Below are positions 19,612-29,134 of a stretch of DNA of 61,610 nt, one piece after another (position 1 is the stretch's first letter; every line of letters starts with the position of its first letter). Source of the stretch: Pseudomonas syringae (GTDB lineage: Bacteria; Pseudomonadota; Gammaproteobacteria; Pseudomonadales; Pseudomonadaceae); contig NZ_WKCB01000025.1 of assembly GCF_021606685.1 (NCBI RefSeq), positions 1 to 61,610 of the forward strand. Direction: 5' to 3'. Position numbers and translations under genes: made by a program. Under the pieces are notes generated by a model. That model was not told the DNA's origin. It did not search any database and was given only the letters and a program-made list of their open reading frames with translations.

Positions 19612-20764
19612 GGGCACCTCCCGAGGCATCGGCGAGGTGCACCGGGTCGCCTTCGCGCAGGGCGTCGGGTGGGTTGTCGATGACGCGGTCGGCGGGCTTC
19701 AGGCCCTGGTCGATCACCAGGCGTTCGCCGAGGTCCAGGCCGATGTGGATGGTTTGCAGGTGCACATGGTTGTGCGCGTCGAGCACCGCCACCTGGGTGC
19801 CTTGCGCGCGGAAGATCAAGGTGCTGGCCGGGATGCTCACGCCATGGGTGTCCGCCGGAATCGGCAGGGTTGCCTCGGCGTAGTCACCGGGCAGCAACTC
19901 GCCGTCAGGGTTATCGGCCACGAACTGCGCGAGCAGGGTGCCCGAGCGGCGGTCGATGGCGGTGGAGTCGCCGATCAGCCGCGCCTTGAAGTGCTCGCCG
20001 GGGTGCTCGGGCACGGTCAACTCAGCTTCAAGCCCCGGGTGAATCACCGCCGCGTAGTTCTGCGGCACCGGCACATACAGGCGCAACTGGTGGGTGTCGG
20101 CGATGTTGAACAGCTCGGGGGCGCTGTCGGTGTCGGCCTTGATCAACTGGCCGATATCGGTGTTGCGCGCGGTGATGGTACCGGCGAACGGCGCGCGCAG
20201 GGTCTTGTAGCTTTCCAGCGCTGTAAGGCGCGCGTAGTCGGCAGCCGCGGCTTGGGCGTTGGCTTTGGCAGCGGCGGCGTTGGAGGTTTTTTCATCGGCT
20301 TCCTGGCGCGATACCGAGTGGCTGGCCAGCAGGTTTTGCCAGCGCGTGGCGGTGGTTTCGGCGAGGCGCGCGTTCGCTTGTTGCTGGATCAGGCGGGCGT
20401 GGGTTTGTGCCAGCTGTTGGTCGAGGTCCGGGCTGTCGATTTCGGCCAGCACTTGCCCGGCCTTGACCTGGCTGCCGATGTCGACTTTCCAGTCCTTGAG
20501 GTAGCCGCTGACCCGCGCATGGATCGGCGCCTTGCTCCAGGCCTCCAGGTGGGCAGGCAGGCGCAGGGTGTCGCCGGCCACGTTCTGCTTGGGCTGCAAC
20601 ACCCTCACTTGGGCGATGGCGGCGGTTTCGGTCCAGGCGGTGACGGATTGTTCGTGCAGCGTGCGGGCATGCAGGCCGTTGGCGACCAGCAGGGCGGCCA
20701 GGGTCAGGCCGCCGATACCCATGAGCATCAGGCGCTTGCGCGAGGGTGTGTGATCAGACGACAT
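19595..20764 (-). CDS. RND efflux membrane-fusion protein (HlyD/AcrA family)
   Basis: 389 residues with one N-terminal membrane helix (LMLMGIGGLTLAALLVANG). A barrel/lipoyl segment (LEAWSKAPIHARVSGYLKDW) is followed by an alanine-rich coiled-coil hairpin and a second lipoyl half (LRAPFAGTITARNTDIGQLI). It links the RND permease to the outer-membrane channel. ATG at 20764 overlaps the permease stop by 11 bases. Confidence 0.92.
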   Translation of the reverse strand: MSSDHTPSRKRLMLMGIGGLTLAALLVANGLHARTLHEQSVTAWTETAAIAQVRVLQPKQNVAGDTLRLPAHLEAWSKAPIHARVSGYLKDWKVDIGSQVKAGQVLAEIDSPDLDQQLAQTHARLIQQQANARLAETTATRWQNLLASHSVSRQEADEKTSNAAAAKANAQAAAADYARLTALESYKTLRAPFAGTITARNTDIGQLIKADTDSAPELFNIADTHQLRLYVPVPQNYAAVIHPGLEAELTVPEHPGEHFKARLIGDSTAIDRRSGTLLAQFVADNPDGELLPGDYAEATLPIPADTHGVSIPASTLIFRAQGTQVAVLDAHNHVHLQTIHIGLDLGERLVIDQGLKPADRVIDNPPDALREGDPVHLADASGGAHAPKA

Positions 20765-23700
20765 GTGGGGTTTCTCCAACTGCAGCGCGAGTAGGGTGAC
20801 GACCGTGGACCAGGCTGAAGACCACGGGAACAAACAACAAAGTGGCGACGGTGGCAAAGATCAAACCACCGATGACCGCCCGGCCGAGGGGGGCGTTCTG
20901 CTCCTCGGAAAGCGCCAGGGGCAACATGCCGATGATCATCGCCAGGGCGGTCATGCACACGGGGCGAAAGCGTGTGTACCCAGCCTCCATGGCGGCTTTC
21001 AAGGCGTCGCCATGTTCGGCCAGGCGCTCGCGGCAGAAGCTCACCACCAGGATCGAGTTGGCGGTGGCCACGCCCATGCACAAAATCGCCCCGGTCAACG
21101 CCGGCACCGACAGTGAGGTGCCGCTGAGAAACAGCATCCACACGATGCCGGCCAACGCGGCCGGCAGGGCAGTGATGATCACAAACGGGTCGGCCCAGGA
21201 CTGGAAGTTGACCACGATCAGCAGGTAGATCAGCACCACGGCGCCGAGCAAACCCAGGCTCAAGCCGCTGAAGGCCTCATGCAACGCGTCGATCTGCCCA
21301 TGCAGGCTGATCACTGCGCCTTTGGGGCGCATGGACGCCGTGTCATCCAGCACTTTTTGCACATCGCGGGCCACGCCGCCGAGGTCACGGCCTTGCACGT
21401 TGGCGTACAGGTCCAGTGTCGGCTCGATGTTGTAGTGGGTCACCACCGCCGGGCTTTGCACGCGGGAGATGCTCGCTACGCCGCCGAGGATCTGCGACTG
21501 CCCATCGGCACCGGTCACCGGCAAGGCTTCCAGTGACGGCAGGCTGTCGAGGCGGTATTGCGGCGTTGCAGCCACGATGGAATACGACACGCCGTTGGCC
21601 GGGTTAAGCCAGAAGGTCGGCGCCACCTGGGAGCTGCCGGCGAGGGAGGCGACCATGCTGTTGGTCACGTCACGCTCAGTAATGCCCAAACCGTTGGCGC
21701 GCATGCGGTCGACATTCACCTGCAGCGACGGGTAGCCGGTGGACTGCTGGATACGCAGGTCGGCGATGCCGGGTACATGTTGCAGGCGGCGTTCGAGCGC
21801 GACCGCATACGCGCGGTTTTCTGCGTCGTTGCGCCCGGAGATTTTCACGTCCAGTGGGGCGGGCGCGCCAAAGTTGAGGATTTGGCTGCTGATGTCCGCC
21901 GGCAGGAACGCGAAGTGGCTGCCGGGGAAACTCTGCGGCAAGGCTTCACGCAGCTTTTTCACGTAGTCGGCGGTCGGTGCGTGGTGCTTTTTCAGGCTGA
22001 CCTGGATGTCGCCGTCCTGCGGGCCGATGGTGCCGCTGCTGCTGTAGGCCATGTCGATGCCGCTGAGCGGGATGCCGATATTGTCAACGATGGTGTCCAG
22101 CTCCTGTGGCGGGATCACCTCGCGAATCCGCGCCTCGATACGGTCGAAGGCGGCGGCGCTTTCTTCAATGCGCGTGCCCAACGGCAGGCGCACATGCAGG
22201 GCCAGGGCACCGGCATCGGTCGCCGGGAAAAAGTCCTGGCCCAGGCTCGGCAGCAGCAGGAACGACGCCAGCACGCAGGCCAGGAAGCCGACGATAAAGC
22301 GCGTGCGATGGCCCAGCGCCAACATCAGCAGGCCATGGTAGGTGTCGCGGATATTCGAGAAGTGCCGCTCGAAACCCTGCTGGAAATTCAGTACGGCTTG
22401 CAGGGCTGCGTGGCGCGGTTTCTTATGCTGCTCGCCTTCATGGTGGTTGATGAATGCATCTTCCGGATGATGGCCTGGCCCTTGCTCGGGTACGTGCGGT
22501 TTGAGCAGGAACATCGCCAGGGTCGGTACCAGGGTGCGCGAGAGGACGAACGAGCTGGCCATGGCAAAGATCACCGCCAGCGCCATAGGCCGGAACAGGT
22601 AACCGGCGATGCCCTGCAACAGGAACATCGGCACAAACACGATGCAGATGCACAGCAGCGAGACGAACGCCGGGCCGACAATTTGCGCGGCGCCGTCGAG
22701 GATCGCGGTCTTCACCGCCTTGCCTTGCTCCAGGTGCCAGTTGATGTTTTCGATGGTCACCGTGGCGTCGTCCACCAAAATACCCACCGCCAATGCGAGC
22801 CCGCCGAGGGTCATCACGTTGAGGGTTTGCCCGCTGATCGCCAGCAAAGCGATGGCCGAGAGCACGGCCAGGGGAATCGAGGCGGCGATGATCAGCGTCG
22901 AACGCCAACTGCCGAGGAACAGCAGAATCATCGCACTGGTCAGCAGCGCGGCAATGATGCCTTCCTGGGCCACGCTGCCCACCGACTGCTTGACGAACAC
23001 CGAGGCGTCACCCAGCAGCGAGGTCTTGAGCGACGGCGGCAGGGTTTCGTTGATGCGCGGCAGCATCTGGCGGATGCCATCGATGATCGACAGGGTGGAA
23101 ATGCTGCCGTTTTTCAGCGCTGGCATCAGCACGGCGCGATGACCGTCGACGCGTACGATGTTGGTCTGTGGCGGCGAGCCGTCACGCACGTGGGCCACCT
23201 GGCCGATGGTGATGATCGCGCCATCCACGGTCTTGATCGGCAGATCGTTTAGCTCGTCAATCGCCTTGGGGCTGTTGTTGAGCAGGATCGTGTATTCGTT
23301 GGGGCCGAGCTTGGCGGTGCCCACTGGGATAATCTGGTTTTGCAGGGCCAGGGCGTTGCCCACGTCCTGGGCCGACAAGCCTTTGGCGGCCAGCGCCTGC
23401 GGGTCGAGGTCGAGGGTTATCTGCCGTTGCTTGCCGCCCATCGGGGTCGGCATGGCCAGGCCGGGCAGGGCGCTCAGGGGCAGGCGGATATTGTTCTGCA
23501 CCAGGTCGCGAATCTTGGCTTCCGACAGGCTGGGGCTGGAAAACGCCATTTGCAGGATCGGCACTGTGGAGGCGCTGTAGTTGAGGATCAGTGGCGGCGT
23601 GATGCCCGGCGGCATTTGCTTGAGCACGGTTTGTGACACCGCCGTGACTTGCGCGTTGGCGGTGCGGATATCCACGCCGGGCTGGAAGAAAATCTTGACG

Positions 23701-23975
23701 ATGCCCATGCCGGGCAGTGATTGCGATTCGATATGTTCGATGTCGTTGACGGTAGTGCTCAAGGAGCGCTCGTAGGTGTAGATCACCCGACCGGCCATGG
23801 CGTCCGGCGACAGGCCGTTGTACTGCCAGACCACGGCGACCACGGGAATGCCGATATCGGGAAACACATCGGTGGGCGTTCGCAGGGCCGCCATCGGCCC
23901 GATGATGCAGATGAATATGGCCAACACGATAAACGTGTACGGCTTTTGCAGTGCGGTCTTCACCAGCCCGAGCAT
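20754..23975 (-). CDS. RND efflux transporter permease (AcrB superfamily)
   Basis: 1073 residues, full length for the family, with 12 helices and two large periplasmic loops. Typical marks: PTDVFPDIGIPVVAVVWQYNG near the N-terminus, and GILVDDATVTIENINWH in helix 4 with the paired acidic residues of the proton relay. First gene of permease-MFP-OMF, an unusual order compared with mexAB-oprM but common for this subgroup. Substrate not predictable from sequence. Confidence 0.93.
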   Translation of the reverse strand: MLGLVKTALQKPYTFIVLAIFICIIGPMAALRTPTDVFPDIGIPVVAVVWQYNGLSPDAMAGRVIYTYERSLSTTVNDIEHIESQSLPGMGIVKIFFQPGVDIRTANAQVTAVSQTVLKQMPPGITPPLILNYSASTVPILQMAFSSPSLSEAKIRDLVQNNIRLPLSALPGLAMPTPMGGKQRQITLDLDPQALAAKGLSAQDVGNALALQNQIIPVGTAKLGPNEYTILLNNSPKAIDELNDLPIKTVDGAIITIGQVAHVRDGSPPQTNIVRVDGHRAVLMPALKNGSISTLSIIDGIRQMLPRINETLPPSLKTSLLGDASVFVKQSVGSVAQEGIIAALLTSAMILLFLGSWRSTLIIAASIPLAVLSAIALLAISGQTLNVMTLGGLALAVGILVDDATVTIENINWHLEQGKAVKTAILDGAAQIVGPAFVSLLCICIVFVPMFLLQGIAGYLFRPMALAVIFAMASSFVLSRTLVPTLAMFLLKPHVPEQGPGHHPEDAFINHHEGEQHKKPRHAALQAVLNFQQGFERHFSNIRDTYHGLLMLALGHRTRFIVGFLACVLASFLLLPSLGQDFFPATDAGALALHVRLPLGTRIEESAAAFDRIEARIREVIPPQELDTIVDNIGIPLSGIDMAYSSSGTIGPQDGDIQVSLKKHHAPTADYVKKLREALPQSFPGSHFAFLPADISSQILNFGAPAPLDVKISGRNDAENRAYAVALERRLQHVPGIADLRIQQSTGYPSLQVNVDRMRANGLGITERDVTNSMVASLAGSSQVAPTFWLNPANGVSYSIVAATPQYRLDSLPSLEALPVTGADGQSQILGGVASISRVQSPAVVTHYNIEPTLDLYANVQGRDLGGVARDVQKVLDDTASMRPKGAVISLHGQIDALHEAFSGLSLGLLGAVVLIYLLIVVNFQSWADPFVIITALPAALAGIVWMLFLSGTSLSVPALTGAILCMGVATANSILVVSFCRERLAEHGDALKAAMEAGYTRFRPVCMTALAMIIGMLPLALSEEQNAPLGRAVIGGLIFATVATLLFVPVVFSLVHGRHPTRAAVGETPHVV

Positions 23976-24182
23976 GCGTGAACCTCTTTAGGTGCAGGAT
24001 TGCAAACCCCGGCAGTCTCACGCGACCCACCTAACACGCACCTTTCAGCCAGGTGAAGGAACATTTAGGTAAGGGCTGAAGATCGTTTCATATGTATTCA
24101 TTTGTTCTGCAAGGGGCTGCTCTCCAAGCTTGTTCCCCATCAAACGCGACTTTTTCTGATGTGCTTTGGAGCCCTGCCTGCT

Positions 24183-24602
24183 ATGTCACTTAAACCATTC
24201 AAACCTTTGTTGTTGATTCCCGCCCTGGGTGCAGTGTTGCTGTTGTCAGCCTGCGCCGGCCCGATCCCCCAAGCGGACCCAAGCGAAGCCTGGATCGGAT
24301 TGAAAGAGGAAGCGCCGAATGACCTGTTGGCTGAACGCGTGGACGGCAAGCGCGTGGAGGATGGGCGCTTTTTTGAAGTGGCCCCCGGGGCGCATCGGTT
24401 GGATGTGACGTTATTCGAGGAGGAGGCCGGCGACGACAATCAGCAGGATTGTCAGGGGCGGGTCGAGTACAAGCACTTCAAGGCCGGTGAGCACTACACC
24501 CTGGTCGAGTCGAGCCTGGGCACTACCGTGCGCGCCGCGCTGGAAGATGGCCACGGCAAAGAGGTCGCGGCCACTCAGGACTTCAACTGCATGCCTGGCT
24601 AG
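24183..24602 (+). CDS. Putative lipoprotein
   Basis: 139 residues with a signal peptide and lipobox (LLLSACAGP). The mature part (PQADPSEAWIGLKEEAPNDL) is acidic and has two further Cys residues. I do not recognise a named domain. ATG at 24183 chosen because it places the lipobox at the normal distance; the frame is open upstream. Its TAG stop shares the palindrome CTAG with the convergent gene below. Confidence 0.75.
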   Translation: MSLKPFKPLLLIPALGAVLLLSACAGPIPQADPSEAWIGLKEEAPNDLLAERVDGKRVEDGRFFEVAPGAHRLDVTLFEEEAGDDNQQDCQGRVEYKHFKAGEHYTLVESSLGTTVRAALEDGHGKEVAATQDFNCMPG

Positions 24603-24760
24603 GCGTGGTGCACCGCGGCCTTATGGGGCTTGGCGGGTGCAGCGGGTGTGGCGTGGGGGTGATGATGGCGACGGGTGATGCGCAGCACCCCCCACAACAT
24701 GGCGCCGGCTACCGCCAGCCAACCGCAGATCAACATGAAAATCGTTGTTGCAAGGCTCAT
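24599..24760 (-). CDS. Small membrane protein, 53 aa
   Basis: MSLATTIFMLICGWLAVAGA begins a single membrane helix, followed by a His-rich basic tail (RRHHHPH, then PAKPHKAAVHH). An excellent ribosome site AAAGGAGG stands five bases before the ATG at 24760. The stop overlaps the convergent lipoprotein stop. The His cluster could bind metal (inference). No family recognised. Confidence 0.7.
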   Translation of the reverse strand: MSLATTIFMLICGWLAVAGAMLWGVLRITRRHHHPHATPAAPAKPHKAAVHHA

Positions 24761-24970
24761 TCTGGCCTCCTTTCGCCCCGCAGGGGGCACACACAGTCTT
24801 CTCAATGGACAGTCTAGTCACTGGGCGGTTGCCTGCTATTGACCAATGGTCGTGCTGTCCAACTTGTTTGCTCTATGCGCGGCGTTTTACTGGCACTGCG
24901 GGCTATACCCGCGTGGCAGAGCGTCCTATGATCAGGGCCCTTACCGGCAGTTGATCAAGAGAGTAAAAAA

Positions 24971-25633
24971 TTGCGGTTACGGTCGAACCTTAAAACATCC
25001 GTGCTACTGGCCTGTGCCCTCGGGCTTGCGGCCTGTGCCGGGCAGCCGTCGAAGCTGGCGGGCCTGCCGGAGCGCGTCGAACTCAATGGCGTACCGACGT
25101 TTCGCAGCGAGGCTTATCAAAGCGGCCCTTCGGCTTTGGCCAGCATGCTGTCGCAACAAGGCATTGTCATGACACCCGGCTTGTTGGATAAGCCGCTGCA
25201 CTTGCCGGGCGGTGAGGCGGACCTTGAGCGCAACATGCAGGTGTTGGCGCGCGAGTACGGGCTGATGGTGTACCCGCTGGATGCCAAGCTCACCGCGGTG
25301 CTGGCGCAGGTGGCGGCGGGGTACCCGGTGATGGCGCGCATCGGCGGTGGGCTGTGGTCCGAGGCGCGTTACGTGGTCGTAGTGGGCTTCAACCAGCAGA
25401 AAAGCACGGTGCTGTTGCGCTCAGGCATGGACCGGCGGCTGTTGATGAGCTTCAGCGACTTTGAGTCGAAGTGGAGTAACGCCGGGCACTGGGCGATCCT
25501 CACCCAGCGTCCGAGCCAGTTGCCGGCCAATGTCGACGCGCAGCGTTGGCGCGCGGCTGCCGACGCGACGGGCCAGGCCGGGCAGGAGCGGGCGGCGGCG
25601 CAGGCGCTCAAGGTGTTGGCGGAAAGCAAGTAA
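24971..25633 (+). CDS. C39-like peptidase-fold lipoprotein, probably inactive
   Basis: 220 residues starting with TTG (AAGAGAG seven bases before), with a lipobox LGLAACAGQ. The body follows the papain-like C39 pattern (a QxGPxALA motif, then a G(H)YVVVVGF strand). However, the catalytic Cys position is Ser (QSGPSALA) and the His position is Arg (EARYVVVVGF). It therefore looks like a pseudo-peptidase in the outer membrane, perhaps binding peptide without cutting. Family placement is from motif order only. Confidence 0.7.
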   Translation: MRLRSNLKTSVLLACALGLAACAGQPSKLAGLPERVELNGVPTFRSEAYQSGPSALASMLSQQGIVMTPGLLDKPLHLPGGEADLERNMQVLAREYGLMVYPLDAKLTAVLAQVAAGYPVMARIGGGLWSEARYVVVVGFNQQKSTVLLRSGMDRRLLMSFSDFESKWSNAGHWAILTQRPSQLPANVDAQRWRAAADATGQAGQERAAAQALKVLAESK

Positions 25634-25663
25634 ACGACATTTCTGAAAACACCCTTGCTCAAA

Positions 25664-25753
25664 TGTGGGAGGGGGCTTGCTCCCGAATGCAGAGTGTCAG
25701 TCAGCCGATATATCGACTGAATCACCGCATTCGGGAGCAAGCCCCCTCCCACA
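25664..25753. repeat. REP pair (REPIN) before pbpG 3' end
   Basis: Inverted REP cores between two convergent genes. Confidence 0.9.
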
Positions 25754-25770
25754 TTGGATCGGTGTGTTAT

Positions 25771-26694
25771 TCAGCGGCGAACTTCAGCAGCGTTTGGCCG
25801 ATTCTTCAGGTTCTTGTCAGCCTTGTAGCGCAGCGCTACGTCCGGCACCGAGCCGCTCTTGCCGGTTTCGACCCAGTTACGGATGCGGCTGGCGTCGGCG
25901 AAGTGAGTGAATTTGCCGAACGCATCCAGAATCACCAGCGACACCGGACGATTACCCATGCTGGTCACCAGCACCAGGCAGTGGCCGGCCTGGTTGGTGA
26001 AGCCGGTCTTGGTCAACTTGATGTCCCAGTTGGCGCGGTTGATCAGGTGGTCGGTGTTGGAGAAGCCCAGGGTGTAGTTTGGCTTGCGGAAAGACACGGT
26101 CTTTTCCTTGGTCGTGCTCAGTTGGCTCAGCAGCGGGTAGTGGCGCGCGGCGGCCAGCAGTTTGCTCAGGTCGCGGGCGGTGGACACGTTGTGGATCGAC
26201 AGGCCGGTGGGCTCGACGTAATGCGTGCTGGTCATGCCCAGCGCCTTGGCCTTGGCGTTCATTGCCGCGATGAAGGCTGGGTAGCCGCCCGGATAGTGGT
26301 GAGCCAGGCTGGCGGCGGCGCGGTTTTCCGACGACATCAAGGCGATCAGCAGCATTTCCTTGCGCGGCATTTCGCTGCCGATTTTGACCCGGGAGAACAC
26401 GCCCTTCATTTCCGGCGTGTCCTTGATGTTGATATCGATGTACTCATCCATGTTCTGCTTGGCTTCCAGCACCACCAGGCCGGTCATCAACTTGCTCACC
26501 GAGGCGATAGGCACCACCACGTCGGGGTTGCTGGAGTAGATAACCTTGTTGGTCTGCAGGTCGACCAGCATGGCGCTGCCCGAGGCGATTTGCAGTTTGG
26601 AGGTGTCACGCGGGGCCTGGGTGGTTTCGGCTGCGTGCGCAAAGGTGCCTGTGAACGCAAACAACAGGCTGACAATAGAAAGACGAATTTTCAC
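25771..26694 (-). CDS. pbpG: D-alanyl-D-alanine endopeptidase (PBP7-type)
   Basis: 307 residues with a signal peptide ([10 protein letters not shown]). Penicillin-binding motifs: SxxK as S65-V-S-K68, SxN in [11 protein letters not shown], and KTG in [11 protein letters not shown]. It trims peptidoglycan crosslinks in the periplasm. The prophage left end lies about 70 bases upstream of its start, so insertion may have replaced part of its promoter region. Confidence 0.93.
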   Translation of the reverse strand: MKIRLSIVSLLFAFTGTFAHAAETTQAPRDTSKLQIASGSAMLVDLQTNKVIYSSNPDVVVPIASVSKLMTGLVVLEAKQNMDEYIDINIKDTPEMKGVFSRVKIGSEMPRKEMLLIALMSSENRAAASLAHHYPGGYPAFIAAMNAKAKALGMTSTHYVEPTGLSIHNVSTARDLSKLLAAARHYPLLSQLSTTKEKTVSFRKPNYTLGFSNTDHLINRANWDIKLTKTGFTNQAGHCLVLVTSMGNRPVSLVILDAFGKFTHFADASRIRNWVETGKSGSVPDVALRYKADKNLKNRPNAAEVRR

Positions 26695-26765
26695 GCGGAT
26701 GAACTCGCTAAAAAAGTAAGGAAATACCGTTCTGGAACGGGTTATATGACAAATGCCGTTACATT

Positions 26766-26777
26766 TTAGGAGTATGG
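26766..26777 (+). repeat. Prophage left end, 12-bp direct repeat (attL core)
   Basis: TTAGGAGTATGG, identical to 39210-39221 and in the same orientation. The copy lies between pbpG and the integrase gene. Confidence 0.65.
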
Positions 26778-26828
26778 GTCAGAAAGCGATAGATAGCCTT
26801 TAAATAAAGGCTGTAAGCCGATGATTGG

Positions 26829-28025
26829 TTAGGCTTGTACCAATTTTGTACCAATCATGGCTTGCTCAAGCTTTCCAAGCTCCGACCAGTCTGTAGTCGA
26901 CGACAGCCATTTTGCGTAGGTCGTAAGCAAAACCTGAACGCTGTGCCCGAGCTGAACGGCGACGAATGCGGAGTTCATTCCGGCCATTAAACACATAGTG
27001 GCATAGGTATGGCGGCAGTTGTACTGGGGCCTGGCGCGTATTTCCAGCGCCGCCAGAGCCTTGGCGAACTGCTCTGCAGTCTGGGATGGCCGGCCGATAA
27101 ACTCAGAACTTCCCGATGGTGGGAAAACGAACTTCGACTCCTTTTTGACCCTTCTACGCTGTTGCAAGCGGTCGTCGGCGATCTGCCTAGCCTGCCGTAA
27201 TGCGTTCAGCGCCCGACTGTTCAGCATCACCGTCCTCGCGTACTTGGTCTTGGTGCGCTCCTGAACCTCTCCATCAACAACGATACGGCAGACGTGTGCA
27301 GTACGCGCCTCCAGATCGACCTCATCCCAGCGCAAAGCCGCTATCTCTCCAGTCCTCAAGCCGCTATAGAAAGCAAACTCAAAGTAGGCAGCAAACACCT
27401 GCACGCCTGGCTTCTTGAAATTCACATACATCCATTCAACGATTGCTGCCGCCTCTTCCCCGGAAAAAGGGTCGACCTGCTTTTTTGCCTTTTTCGGAAG
27501 CTTGATTGGCGCCGCGGGATTCCGATCAATCAGCTCGTCGTGGACCGCGGACTTGAGCAGCGAGGTAACCCGGGCGATGGATTCTCGCTTAATAGATTGC
27601 GTTTCCCATACGGTTTCGCTGATGACACGCCGCAGCACCATCGTAGTGATTGCCGTGATCGGCAGTTGGCCAAGCCAAGGCATCCAGTAGGTGTTGATCG
27701 TCGCGCGGTAGTTTCTCCGGGTGCCCGCTACAATCTCCAGGCTGTTTAACCAGGCCTGGGCGTACTCGCCGAATGTCATCTCCAGGGAAACCGGCATGTA
27801 GCTGGAGTTCGGGAAAAGCTCAGCGTAGCGCTGATCATCCAGAACCCCATGCTTGGCCAGGCTAATTACTTGATCGCGTAGATCGGCTGCCGCCTTGATG
27901 CCTTTTGGTGTTTGGGGATGCGCGAGAGTTTCGCAGCGGCGCTTACCGCGCCAGGTGAATCGAATGCGGACAGACTGCCCAACGAACTCAACTCCTGTGG
28001 GCAGGCCCATTGGCTTTCTAGCCAT
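26829..28025 (-). CDS. Tyrosine-family phage integrase
   Basis: 398 residues. Catalytic-domain landmarks: Arg in FYSGLRTGEIAALRW, Arg-His in YNCRHTYAT (the first His of HxxR is Tyr here), and His and Tyr in VQLGHSVQVLLTTYAKW. A SAM-like N-terminal core-binding domain precedes it. It reads toward the left attachment repeat. The 3' end contains gtaccaattttgtacca, which nearly recurs near the right end (39090). Confidence 0.92.
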   Translation of the reverse strand: MARKPMGLPTGVEFVGQSVRIRFTWRGKRRCETLAHPQTPKGIKAAADLRDQVISLAKHGVLDDQRYAELFPNSSYMPVSLEMTFGEYAQAWLNSLEIVAGTRRNYRATINTYWMPWLGQLPITAITTMVLRRVISETVWETQSIKRESIARVTSLLKSAVHDELIDRNPAAPIKLPKKAKKQVDPFSGEEAAAIVEWMYVNFKKPGVQVFAAYFEFAFYSGLRTGEIAALRWDEVDLEARTAHVCRIVVDGEVQERTKTKYARTVMLNSRALNALRQARQIADDRLQQRRRVKKESKFVFPPSGSSEFIGRPSQTAEQFAKALAALEIRARPQYNCRHTYATMCLMAGMNSAFVAVQLGHSVQVLLTTYAKWLSSTTDWSELGKLEQAMIGTKLVQA

Positions 28026-28210
28026 GCTTCATATCTCCTTATGCTATAAAAAATCCGGCCATCTATCTTGTTCCAAACCCCTTCTGGGATTACGCCGCGA
28101 TCACGCTTTCCTTCCAGGGCGCGTTTTGTGGTGCCGATGATCTCGGCCATGCGCGCCTCCGGCACCTTGTCGAGCTGAAATGCTTCTGACTTTTCCTTGG
28201 CCTCAGCCAT
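27866..28210 (-). CDS. Excisionase-like phage protein
   Basis: 114 residues. The N-terminal half (EARMAEIIGTTKRALEGKRD, then GVIPEGVWNKIDGRIFYSI) looks like a small winged-helix directionality factor. The C-terminal tail is basic. The ATG at 28210 has GGGAGGT four bases away. It overlaps the integrase gene by 160 bases in another frame, which I regard as real because the excisionase-like part lies before the overlap. Position directly upstream of int fits xis. Confidence 0.7.
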   Translation of the reverse strand: MAEAKEKSEAFQLDKVPEARMAEIIGTTKRALEGKRDRGVIPEGVWNKIDGRIFYSIRRYEAWLESQWACPQELSSLGSLSAFDSPGAVSAAAKLSRIPKHQKASRRQPIYAIK

Positions 28211-28330
28211 AGCTACCTCCCGCTGCCCGTACTGGGCGGCGTTGTCTTGATGATGTTCATGTTGTTTCCTTACTGCGCAGGGCGGCAAAAGGTTGGCCTG
28301 CCGCTAAGCGGCAGGATGTAGTGGGGGTTA

Positions 28331-28516
28331 TTACATCAAGGAGGCTAAATAGGCCTCTGCGATTTGCTTACGCAGATCTTGACGCTCGTGAAGGCTGATG
28401 AAACCCCGCATAAATAGGCGGTTAGTCCATCTGTCGTAGTAGCGGAAGAAGCGATTTCTGGACTTGCGGCTGGCCACAGGGGCAATGGCGATGACCGCTT
28501 CTGCGAAAGTTTTCAT
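28331..28516 (-). CDS. Small basic phage protein, 61 aa
   Basis: MKTFAEAVIAIAPVASRKSR then a basic, aromatic stretch (NRFFRYYDRW). AGGTG lies upstream of the ATG at 28516; a GTG three codons earlier is possible. Part of the minus-strand early region. Function unknown. Confidence 0.5.
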   Translation of the reverse strand: MKTFAEAVIAIAPVASRKSRNRFFRYYDRWTNRLFMRGFISLHERQDLRKQIAEAYLASLM

Positions 28517-28663
28517 GAGGTACACCTAGTGTGATGAGCCCCTATGTTCAACGCAGCGAACTGACGGTTTCCCGACTATTTTCAGTTGAAAATTCTCATG
28601 GCCTCGGCCCCTTGTAGATGAAGGCGTAAGCGAACCAGAGGATGGCAGGCACCGTGAGCAGGA

Positions 28664-28993
28664 TCATGGCGTCACTTCACGGCGCGCCCACCAGCAGGCT
28701 GGGCCGTCGTCCGTGTCATGAATCGCCAGGCAAAACCAACCCTCGCCGTCAGGTCGGTCCGGCTCCCAGTAACTGCAGTCCGGGTCGCCAGCTTCGAAAT
28801 AGCGCTCAGAGACTGCTTCGTCGCTGTGATATTCGAGCCGCACCATCTTCACCTGTAAGCGCTGTACAGCGATCCAGGCCTTACACTTTTCACCGTCGCC
28901 CTCGTCGAAGTCGGGCATATCGGGATGAGCGAACATGCCGTATTCATCGCGCACGACGGGGGCTGGCTGGATCAATTTGATTTCTTCGGGCAT
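28664..28993 (-). CDS. Hypothetical phage early protein, 109 aa
   Basis: Acidic protein rich in Trp and Asp/Glu (YWEPDRPDGEGWFCLAIHDT near the end). AAGGAC ribosome site before ATG at 28993. In line with other minus-strand early genes. No domain recognised. Confidence 0.6.
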   Translation of the reverse strand: MPEEIKLIQPAPVVRDEYGMFAHPDMPDFDEGDGEKCKAWIAVQRLQVKMVRLEYHSDEAVSERYFEAGDPDCSYWEPDRPDGEGWFCLAIHDTDDGPACWWARREVTP

Positions 28994-29134
28994 GACTTCG
29001 TCCTTGCCGCTATAGCGGCTGACTTTGGAGGGTGTAGGAGTAACGGTGCTTCTAGGTTTTTAATGACATTTTCTGCTGTTTAGTTGACGCTGCGCCGTCT
29101 CAAACGATGATCTTCTATTTTTTTGGAGGGCAAC

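Noticed and set aside
26766..26777. Possibility that the prophage sits in a tRNA gene
   Set aside because: The nearest tRNAs (40482 onward) are complete and over 1 kb from the right end; the repeats lie between pbpG and folD.
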